Assembly: GCA_900299185.1 (NCBI GenBank)
Contig: OMIV01000343.1
Location: 1 to 64,000, forward strand
Direction: 5' to 3'
From: Planctomycetaceae bacterium
GTDB lineage: Bacteria > Planctomycetota > Planctomycetia > Planctomycetales > Planctomycetaceae
Length of the DNA stretch: 64,000 nt
Shown here: positions 57,821 through 64,000 of the stretch, piece after piece
Position numbering within the stretch: position 1 is the first letter of the stretch
Layout: every line of letters begins with the position of its first letter
Translations under genes and position numbers: made by a program
Notes under the pieces: generated by a model
The model's database searches: none
What the model was told of the DNA's origin: nothing
The model's input: only the letters and a program-made list of their open reading frames with translations

Positions 57821-58783
57821 TCAAAACTCCTCAACGACCTCGTTGTCATTGCGAGCGGTCAATCGACCAAGGATTTCGGTCGCGATGTAAACACTGATGC
57901 CACGCACGCTGCCGTCTCCAAGCGTGAAGTTACAGATCTCGTTGTGATAGCTGCCGAAGTTGTCGCGATACACATCGGTGGCAGAGCGAGCGATGGGGTA
58001 ACCCGGTCCGCCGCAACGCGAGAAGCTGCCGGGATGGTCTCCGTTGTAGATCGCTCCATCTTCTTGAGCGATGCCCCAACGCGACGGTCGCACGTGCTTC
58101 TCGCCGACCAAGATTGTGTTGCTGGCTCCGTCGATGAGATCCTTGAATGAAGTTCGGCTCTTGAATCGCAAGAGCCGCGCTTGCGGTGGCGGATAGTTTC
58201 CGGCGGGAACGGTGGGCGGATCGGTCGTCGCGTCACCCATGACCATCGCTCCGTTCGAGGTGATCCAATTCCAAACTCCGGGTGGTCCATAGCCGGCCGA
58301 GCAACCGTAATCAGCGACCGTTCCAGGGACATGGCCACTGGTTTCATACGGCGAGAGAACGGCGGCGTTTTCGATGCTGGCGAACGGTCCGCTGCGACGA
58401 GTTGGGCAGAAGTATGGCGGGATATGAGTGAGTCGCGCGGTATCGCTTTGATAGTAGTACTTGAGCTCCGGATCCCAGTTTTCGAAGAGGTTGACGTTCT
58501 CCAGGAACGGCAGAATCAAGAACGCCCAACTGGTGTAATGGTCATAGCTTCGGGACGGAGGCAGTTCGTTGTACTGGCTGTGGAAATTCTGAATCCCCAT
58601 ACTGATCTGTTTGAGGTTGTTGCGGCACTGCGTCATACGAGCTTGCTCGCGCGCTTGTTGAACGGCGGGCAGCATCAACGCAATCAGCACTCCAATGATG
58701 GCGATCGACACCAACAGTTCGATCAACGTAAAGCCGCGCCGCTCAAGTGGCTGTAAGCATCTTTTTCCGTGGGATGAGTACAT
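57821..58783 (-). CDS. DUF1559 prepilin-like secreted protein
   Basis: From ATG 58783 the product is 320 residues; AGGTGA lies 5 bases upstream. A further ATG at 58861 overlaps the preceding gene and is unlikely. The prepilin motif [11 protein letters not shown] gives a cut after G17, with E22 at +5 of the mature protein, and the helix runs to about 40. The DUF1559 domain follows (about 45-310) and ends with the typical [13 protein letters not shown]1559 proteins are very numerous in planctomycetes and are thought to be pseudopilin-like surface or periplasmic proteins. The lipoprotein gene immediately upstream (1-base gap between its stop and this start) is a standard companion. Confidence 0.92.
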   Translation of the reverse strand: MYSSHGKRCLQPLERRGFTLIELLVSIAIIGVLIALMLPAVQQAREQARMTQCRNNLKQISMGIQNFHSQYNELPPSRSYDHYTSWAFLILPFLENVNLFENWDPELKYYYQSDTARLTHIPPYFCPTRRSGPFASIENAAVLSPYETSGHVPGTVADYGCSAGYGPPGVWNWITSNGAMVMGDATTDPPTVPAGNYPPPQARLLRFKSRTSFKDLIDGASNTILVGEKHVRPSRWGIAQEDGAIYNGDHPGSFSRCGGPGYPIARSATDVYRDNFGSYHNEICNFTLGDGSVRGISVYIATEILGRLTARNDNEVVEEF

Positions 58784-58784
58784 C

Positions 58785-59273
58785 TCAATCACCTGCCCTT
58801 GTGGGCGGAGTCTTCGTGTCGTCTTTCGTATCTTTGGGTGGTGCATATTCGACTTCGACAAGGATGTTGGTGGTCTGCGGCTTGATGACGTACTTCAGTC
58901 CCGACGTCTTGAAGTCTCGATACTTCAAATGCAGCCGTTCGGGCGGTAGCTCTTCCGGACGTTCGATGCCTGTTCCAATTTCAAAGTCCGAGATCACAGC
59001 CACTCGATGCTCGCCGGCAATTGCTCCGTCGTTGGGGGCAAACGTGCCCAATTGAAAAGTGCCGTCAGTCGCGATCTCGCTCGATGCCGTAATCGGCTTC
59101 TTTTGGTTGAGTGCTTCGAACTCAATGGTGCCACTTGTCAGCGGCTTACCGTCAGGAAAGACAACCATGCCATGCACGAGGTATGTCGGGGGGCGACCAT
59201 CGCAGCCGACTGCCAGACATACCATTGAGAGTGCGACGAATAGCTCGAAACGAAAACGCATGAGTGTCCTCAA
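58785..59273 (-). CDS. Small lipoprotein, companion of DUF1559 protein
   Basis: The 162-residue protein has a lipobox ending LAVGC with C24. The mature part (about 30-145) is a beta-rich domain resembling transthyretin/carboxypeptidase-regulatory-like folds ([21 protein letters not shown], then GEHRVAVIS). Its C-terminus is Lys/Asp/Thr-rich. Such lipoproteins commonly lie beside DUF1559 genes in planctomycetes. The stop codon and the DUF1559 start are one base apart, so translation is probably coupled. An ATG at 59258 is an alternative start. Confidence 0.85.
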   Translation of the reverse strand: MRTLMRFRFELFVALSMVCLAVGCDGRPPTYLVHGMVVFPDGKPLTSGTIEFEALNQKKPITASSEIATDGTFQLGTFAPNDGAIAGEHRVAVISDFEIGTGIERPEELPPERLHLKYRDFKTSGLKYVIKPQTTNILVEVEYAPPKDTKDDTKTPPTRAGD

Positions 59274-59594
59274 CGATGACTGGAACGCGGATCCGATTGA
59301 GAGTTCGATAGGAAGGACCGAGTCGCTGACTTCTCAACGGGGCTGTCTGACGATTCGATCTGAGTCTTTCAGATTGCGGCGACGTGCTGTCAGCCATGCT
59401 ATCACGACTGCTGAAGCCGCTGGTCCTGTTGTGTGGTTATCGATCGAATTCTCTGACAGGTAGCCTCGATGAGGGCGTGCGGTATATCGCCAGTGCGCAG
59501 CCGTTCCAAACAATGAAGTGCATTTGAGGCGTTGCGGCGATTAGAGTTTTTCCACATCTCCGATAATGCGTTCTTGAGTACGACTCGATCGAAA
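59274..59594. other. Divergent intergenic region
   Basis: About 320 bases between the leftward lipoprotein and the rightward GYF-like gene. No gene, repeat or terminator is apparent, and the two promoters must lie here. Confidence 0.45.
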
Positions 59595-60641
59595 ATGGCA
59601 ACTTCGACTGACGAATGGTTTGCACAATTGGGGCTCGGCGTCTTCCTGGGGCCGATGCCGCTCAGCGATCTGCGGCAGCTTGCGCAGAGCGGTGCGCTGT
59701 TGGAGTCGGACAATGTTCGTCGAGCGGGGGCCGAAGTTTGGGAACCAGCCGGTGGTGTACCTGGAGTCTTCCAATGCGAAGCCGAAGAATGGCTTGAGTT
59801 GCCCGATTACACGCTCCTCAGTCAGATCGCGGCTGAAGAGGCTCAAGCCTTCACGGACGAGACTGCTGATGAGTCGATAACACTCGATGTCTCGGCTCCA
59901 GTTGAGGCTCCGCCGATACCCGTGAAAGTGAAACCGGCGAAGTCTCCTGTGGCGTTGCGGCCGGTCGTGGTCGATCGGCCCATTCCACCAATGCCGAAGC
60001 CGGCGACTCATGACTTCGAGAAGGCGTTTCCGAAAGTGCCTGTGGTCGAGGCGCCTGTAGTAATGCCACAGCCCAAAGTCGTTCCTGTTCCGGTACCGCC
60101 GCCTGTGGCCATTCCCGAGGTTGCGCCGCCTGAAACAAAGGCTGCGCCTGCCGTTCTATCCTTGGATGAGCTTGAGCAACTTCCGGTGACACCGACACGA
60201 CCTGTCGCCGTTCGTCCCATGACGCTGAGCGGTTCGACGATTGGGTCGAGTTGGTCTGTCAGTGGATGGATCAAGCCAGCTTTGGTGGCTGTCGTAATTC
60301 TGACAGTAACGGGACTCGGTTGGTGGCTGTGGCCGAGTTCAGAGTCGCACATCTACGCCGACTACTCGCGGATCTATGCTGACTTGCAGCAGTATCGCAA
60401 CGGCGGTGGGGATGCGGCGCGTTGGAACGACTTCGTTCAACAAGCTCGTGAGGCAACTGACAAGACTGTCCCGTGGCTCGAAAGTCACGCTCGGCCCGGT
60501 GATCGTAACAAAGACTTGCTGCTGTATGTGGGCCGAGACCTGCAAGCCTCGCTCGACGTGCCTCTCACGGACACGTTCCCTCATCAACAGCGGCTGGATG
60601 GCTTTATGAGCCAATTGAAAGAAACGTTTGGCGAGCCGTAA
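59595..60641 (+). CDS. GYF-like (DUF4339) domain protein with one membrane helix
   Basis: From ATG 59595 the product is 348 residues; an ATG at 59532 adds 21 residues without family features. The N-terminal GYF_2/DUF4339 domain (about 8-55) shows EWFAQLGLGVFLGPMPLSDL and the VRRAGAEVWEPA step. A long Pro/Val/Ala-rich linker (about 90-210) leads to one membrane helix (about 217-236) and a helical domain (about 240-345) of unknown function. GYF-like domains bind proline-rich peptides. Thus the protein probably gathers partners at the membrane; the partner is unknown. Confidence 0.8.
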   Translation: MATSTDEWFAQLGLGVFLGPMPLSDLRQLAQSGALLESDNVRRAGAEVWEPAGGVPGVFQCEAEEWLELPDYTLLSQIAAEEAQAFTDETADESITLDVSAPVEAPPIPVKVKPAKSPVALRPVVVDRPIPPMPKPATHDFEKAFPKVPVVEAPVVMPQPKVVPVPVPPPVAIPEVAPPETKAAPAVLSLDELEQLPVTPTRPVAVRPMTLSGSTIGSSWSVSGWIKPALVAVVILTVTGLGWWLWPSSESHIYADYSRIYADLQQYRNGGGDAARWNDFVQQAREATDKTVPWLESHARPGDRNKDLLLYVGRDLQASLDVPLTDTFPHQQRLDGFMSQLKETFGEP

Positions 60642-60676
60642 CGCAATGGGCTCGGCATTGGCCATCGGGCTTGGGC

Positions 60677-61933
60677 CTATTTGGTCGGTGGCTGCTTGCG
60701 GTCGAAGATCGTCCACACTTGGGCGTTGTCCATCAGCTCCTTCAACGTGTTCTCGGCTGCCACGCGGCGCGCATCGGCTGTGAGTCTTGTGGAGAGATCC
60801 TTCTGCACGTCTTCATAGGGTTTGAAACCAGCCTCTTGTCGATCGAGGATCTTGATCAGAACCCAAGCGTCGCCGGTGTCGATTGGCGAGCTGATGCGAC
60901 CAGCGGGTAAGTCGGACAACGCTCGGTTCATTTGCTTGTTCGCCAAGCTGCCTTCAGAGGTCCAGTCGTAGACTCCGCCTTCGTCTTTGCGGGGACCGTC
61001 CGAGAATCTCTTCACAACTTCGGCGAACTCGGTGCCACCTTTCAGCTCAACGATGGCTTCGTTGAAGATCGAGAGTGCCCCGTTCTTACCGCCGTGTTGC
61101 TTGTAGTTCACCTGCAGCAACTGCCAGCGAACCATCGCATCGATTTTGAATTCGTCTTGATGAGTGTCGTAGTACTCACGCAGCTCTTTGGGGCCATACT
61201 TCGGAGCGCTCTTTGCCTTTTGCCCCATGTAGAACATGGCCATCTCGCGCGACACAAACGCGTGCTTGAGGTTGCCAATCACAGTGCCTTGCTCTTCGAG
61301 TGCTCGTTCCAATTCGACGCGAGTGCCAACTTTGTATTCGCGCAGCAGACGTGGGACTTCTTCCGAGTTCCAAATCTTTTCAAGCTGTTCGTCCAGCTTC
61401 TTCAGTTCGTCCCGCTTCATCGACTCGCGGAGAGCACCGACCAACACCGCTTTCTCAACGTGCTGAGCCAAGTGGTTGTGAATGATCTCGGCACGCAATT
61501 GCTTGCACTGCTCGGGCGTCAGACTCTTCTCGGCTTTGGCTAGCTTGCTGGCGAAGGGGAACAACACGTCCTCGGCAAAGATCGGGACGGAGTTCACACG
61601 AGCGACAATCGTGGCGCCATCGAGTTCGACGGGGGCAGAGTTTTGTCCGGGCTTAAACTCGGTCAGCGAGACCTCGTCATCAATGAGAGACTTATCTGCC
61701 GAGTAATCGGCCAGAGCTTCTTCAGAGACTTCGCGACGAGGCGGGACGTTGGCTTCAGGTCGCGGCTTATGCTGACTGAGTTTGCCGAAGATCCCGCCAG
61801 GCTTAGAGGATCGACAGCCGCCAACGAGCAGCAAAGACAGCAGCAAAACAAAGAAGCCGCAGCGCGTCAGCCAATGTTTGAGGACCGCACCCAACGCCAT
61901 AGCGTTGTCAGTCGAGGAAGCCGTGCTTGACAT
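60677..61933 (-). CDS. Parvulin-type peptidyl-prolyl isomerase lipoprotein
   Basis: From ATG 61933 the product is 418 residues. A lipobox ends LLLVGGC with C40, so it is anchored outside the cytoplasm. A SurA-N-like helical region (about 90-255) is followed by a rotamase domain (about 260-360, with GALSIFNEAIVELKGGTEFAEV and DEGGVYDWTS) and a C-terminal helix. It probably assists folding of exported proteins, like SurA or PrsA. It follows mfd on the same strand with a 185-base gap. Confidence 0.9.
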   Translation of the reverse strand: MSSTASSTDNAMALGAVLKHWLTRCGFFVLLLSLLLVGGCRSSKPGGIFGKLSQHKPRPEANVPPRREVSEEALADYSADKSLIDDEVSLTEFKPGQNSAPVELDGATIVARVNSVPIFAEDVLFPFASKLAKAEKSLTPEQCKQLRAEIIHNHLAQHVEKAVLVGALRESMKRDELKKLDEQLEKIWNSEEVPRLLREYKVGTRVELERALEEQGTVIGNLKHAFVSREMAMFYMGQKAKSAPKYGPKELREYYDTHQDEFKIDAMVRWQLLQVNYKQHGGKNGALSIFNEAIVELKGGTEFAEVVKRFSDGPRKDEGGVYDWTSEGSLANKQMNRALSDLPAGRISSPIDTGDAWVLIKILDRQEAGFKPYEDVQKDLSTRLTADARRVAAENTLKELMDNAQVWTIFDRKQPPTK

Positions 61934-62118
61934 AGTTCCGCATCCATTCAGAACGACGAGCCGGTGAGCTGATCGCGTTTGTCGTTCTTCGCTCCGCGAA
62001 CGAACGTTGAATCGAAATGAATTCCTCTTGGAACCAAGCAACTTTTGAAGTGCGTTCGCAGTGCAAGCACGGCAAGGGCTGGCAGGCTCCCAAAGGTCGA
62101 GGGCGGCGGGTTATACGA

Positions 62119-64000
62119 CTAGCTTGAAAACGGCTGCAACACCTTCTTCAGGAACAGGATCAAACGCGGCATGTCCGTCGGTGGTGCTTTCAACATGAGA
62201 TAGGCTTGCCGCTCGTCAGCGATGCGCAGTTCCTTCGGAAAACGCTTCTGCAACAACAGCATGTAGTTCTTTGAGGTGTAGGTCAGGACGATCCAGTAGT
62301 CCTCGATATGGATTTGGGTGATCTGCCACATCCGCGCGAGGATTTGGAGTTCTTGCACATGCAGCAGTACCTGAGCTTCTTCGGGGATCGGACCGAAACG
62401 ATCTCGGAGTTCGTTTTCGAAGTCTCGCAACTCGTCGACTGAAGCGAGTTGCGAGAGTCGACGATAGACCTCGATCTTCGGGCGCCCCGGCGGCACATAG
62501 TGAGACGGGATGAAGGCCGCGTGCGGGATGACGATATGCACGTGTTGGAATTGTCGAATCGGCTCCTTCTTCATCGTCTTCACGGCGTTTTCGAGGAGCT
62601 GGCAATACAGCTCGTAGCCAACGCTGAGGATGTGACCGCTTTGCTCGGTGCCGAGGATGTTGCCCGCGCCGCGAATTTCGAGATCGCGCATCGCGATGCG
62701 GAAGCCAGCCCCCAACTCGCTGTACTCTTCAATGGCCTTTAGGCGTTTGGCCGCTTGATCGGTGAGCTGCTTGCCTTCCTCCAAGACGAGATAGCAATAC
62801 GCGCGATGCTTATAGCGACCGACGCGGCCTCTCAGTTGATGCAGGTCGGCGAGCCCGTAGTTTTCGGCCTGATGGATGAAGATCGTGTTCGCATTGGGGA
62901 TGTCGACGCCGCTTTCGATGATAGTCGTGCTGATGAAGACGTCGGTCTCGCCGCGCACGAAGCGGAGCATGGCGCCTTCGAGTTCATCGGGGCTCATCTG
63001 CCCGTGGCCGACATCGAAGCGAGCTTCCGGCACGATGGCCTTCAATCGGTTCTCGATGTCGTGAATGTTGTAGACGCGGTTATGCACGAAGAAGACTTGC
63101 CCGTTGCGATTGAGTTCTCGCACGATGGCTTGGCGGATGAGGTCGGCGTCCCAGCGGACCACATGCGTGGAAACGGCAAGGCGATCTTGCGGCGGAGTCG
63201 TCAGGTTGGAGATGTCTCGAATGCCGAGAAGCGACATGTGCAGAGTTCGCGGAATGGGCGTCGCGCTAAGCGTCAGGACGTCGACTTCCAATCGCAGCCG
63301 CTTGAGAGCTTCTTTCACATCGACGCCGAAGCGTTGCTCTTCGTCGATGATGACCAGTCCCAAGTCTTTGAACTTCACGTCTTGCGAGACTAGTCGGTGC
63401 GTGCCAATGACGAGGTCTACCGCGCCTTCGCAGAGTGCTTTGACGACTTCCTTTTGCTCCTTCTTCGTCTTGAAACGAGAGAGCGACGCGACCGAGATGG
63501 GGAACTCGGCCATACGCTCGCTAAACGAGCGAAAGTGTTGCTCGGCCAAGACCGTGGTCGGCACGAGCACGGCCACTTGTCGTCCCGAGTCAATCGCTTT
63601 GAACGCGGCTCGCATCGCGACTTCGGTCTTGCCGTAACCAACGTCGCCGCAGATCAGCCGGTCCATGGGCTGCGTGCGTTCGAGGTCTCGTTTGCAGTCT
63701 GCAATCGCCGCCGTTTGATCGGGGGTTTCGGTATAGGGAAAGGCGGCGTCGAACTCTTTCATCCAATGCGAATCGGGTTTGCACGCAATGCCGGGAGCCG
63801 CGGCTCGCAACGCCTGCATGCGCAACATGTCGACCGCGAGATCCGCGACAGCCTCTTCAACTTTTTCTTTCTTCTTGGCCCACGCTGCGGTGCCGACGAC
63901 GGACAACTCGGGCTCGGACTTCCCGCCGCCGACGTACTTTTGCACGAGATGAATCATCGAGACCGGAACGTAGAGATTCACTTCGTTGCGGAACTCGAGA
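62119..64000 (-). CDS. mfd: Transcription-repair coupling factor Mfd, C-terminal part
   Basis: The gene runs in from beyond the right window edge, so about 627 residues of the C-terminal part are seen. The first residues match the RNA polymerase-interaction domain (YVPVSMIHLVQKYVGGG). The translocase follows, with Walker A in GDVGYGKTEVAMRAA and DEEQRFGV as motif II, then TATPIPRTLHMS-type motifs (here LSATPIPRTLHMS) and RGRVGRYKHRAY. The final section is the TRCF autoinhibitory domain. Mfd removes RNA polymerase stalled at lesions and recruits UvrA. The UvrB-like N-terminal domains lie outside the window. Confidence 0.97.
   Translation of the reverse strand, partial: LEFRNEVNLYVPVSMIHLVQKYVGGGKSEPELSVVGTAAWAKKKEKVEEAVADLAVDMLRMQALRAAAPGIACKPDSHWMKEFDAAFPYTETPDQTAAIADCKRDLERTQPMDRLICGDVGYGKTEVAMRAAFKAIDSGRQVAVLVPTTVLAEQHFRSFSERMAEFPISVASLSRFKTKKEQKEVVKALCEGAVDLVIGTHRLVSQDVKFKDLGLVIIDEEQRFGVDVKEALKRLRLEVDVLTLSATPIPRTLHMSLLGIRDISNLTTPPQDRLAVSTHVVRWDADLIRQAIVRELNRNGQVFFVHNRVYNIHDIENRLKAIVPEARFDVGHGQMSPDELEGAMLRFVRGETDVFISTTIIESGVDIPNANTIFIHQAENYGLADLHQLRGRVGRYKHRAYCYLVLEEGKQLTDQAAKRLKAIEEYSELGAGFRIAMRDLEIRGAGNILGTEQSGHILSVGYELYCQLLENAVKTMKKEPIRQFQHVHIVIPHAAFIPSHYVPPGRPKIEVYRRLSQLASVDELRDFENELRDRFGPIPEEAQVLLHVQELQILARMWQITQIHIEDYWIVLTYTSKNYMLLLQKRFPKELRIADERQAYLMLKAPPTDMPRLILFLKKVLQPFSS

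Overview
The window reads as a chromosomal segment of a planctomycete (class Planctomycetia; genus not assignable from this piece). The markers are a DUF1549/DUF1553 protein with planctomycete-type cytochrome motifs, a secreted PPC-domain protein, a DUF1570 metalloprotease, a DUF1559 prepilin-like protein next to a small lipoprotein, MEKHLA and DUF4178 proteins, RDD and FHA proteins with planctomycete-style extensions, and single genes or gene pairs on both strands instead of long operons. There is no rRNA, CRISPR array, prophage, integrase or transposase. One tRNA is present, an initiator tRNA-Met.

Layout. 1-8.8 kb: a truncated Q-rich membrane protein, an RDD protein, a PQQ-type propeller protein, two hypotheticals, an ExbB/TolQ-type channel subunit, an FHA protein with a Met/Gly/Tyr/Pro-rich tail, and a 65-residue protein. 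9-24.3 kb: DUF1549/1553 and PPC proteins, ribBA, flgL, a TadB/TadC-type secretion protein, a DUF1570 protease, a class I aminotransferase, a WD40 protein, an acyl-CoA synthetase and a MEKHLA protein. 25-33.2 kb: csrA, a soluble histidine kinase, a 53-residue Flp pilin, an M24 peptidase, an M48 lipoprotein protease, the TIGR03546/TIGR03545 pair and a small membrane protein. 33.6-43 kb: an RsbW-like kinase, an HSP90 paralogue, a DUF4178 protein, a giant fused hydantoinase/5-oxoprolinase and the tRNA. 43.8-64 kb: a CAP protein, an HD-PAS-GGDEF protein, a transglutaminase, PhoH and PgpH, an orphan E2 acyltransferase, a NYN-LOTUS protein, a Rieske ferredoxin, a DapA-family aldolase, the lipoprotein/DUF1559/receiver-like set, a GYF-like protein, a parvulin-type isomerase and the C-terminal part of Mfd.

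Genes that probably work together: PhoH with PgpH (RNA metabolism and c-di-AMP turnover); the HSP90 paralogue with DUF4178 and RsbW-like proteins (stress, by inference); TIGR03546 with TIGR03545; the lipoprotein with DUF1559; and, although separated, the Flp pilin with the TadB/C-type membrane protein. CsrA and FlgL suggest a motile life stage.

The most unusual signal is in the repeats. The fused hydantoinase gene carries at least five palindromic or short-period repeat blocks that stay in frame and are translated as extra loops or as the linker between its two halves. Related palindromes lie between genes at about 25.4, 30.1, 34.2 and 34.3 kb. This resembles the in-frame palindromic elements known from Rickettsia and suggests families of small mobile palindromes that tolerate insertion into coding sequence.
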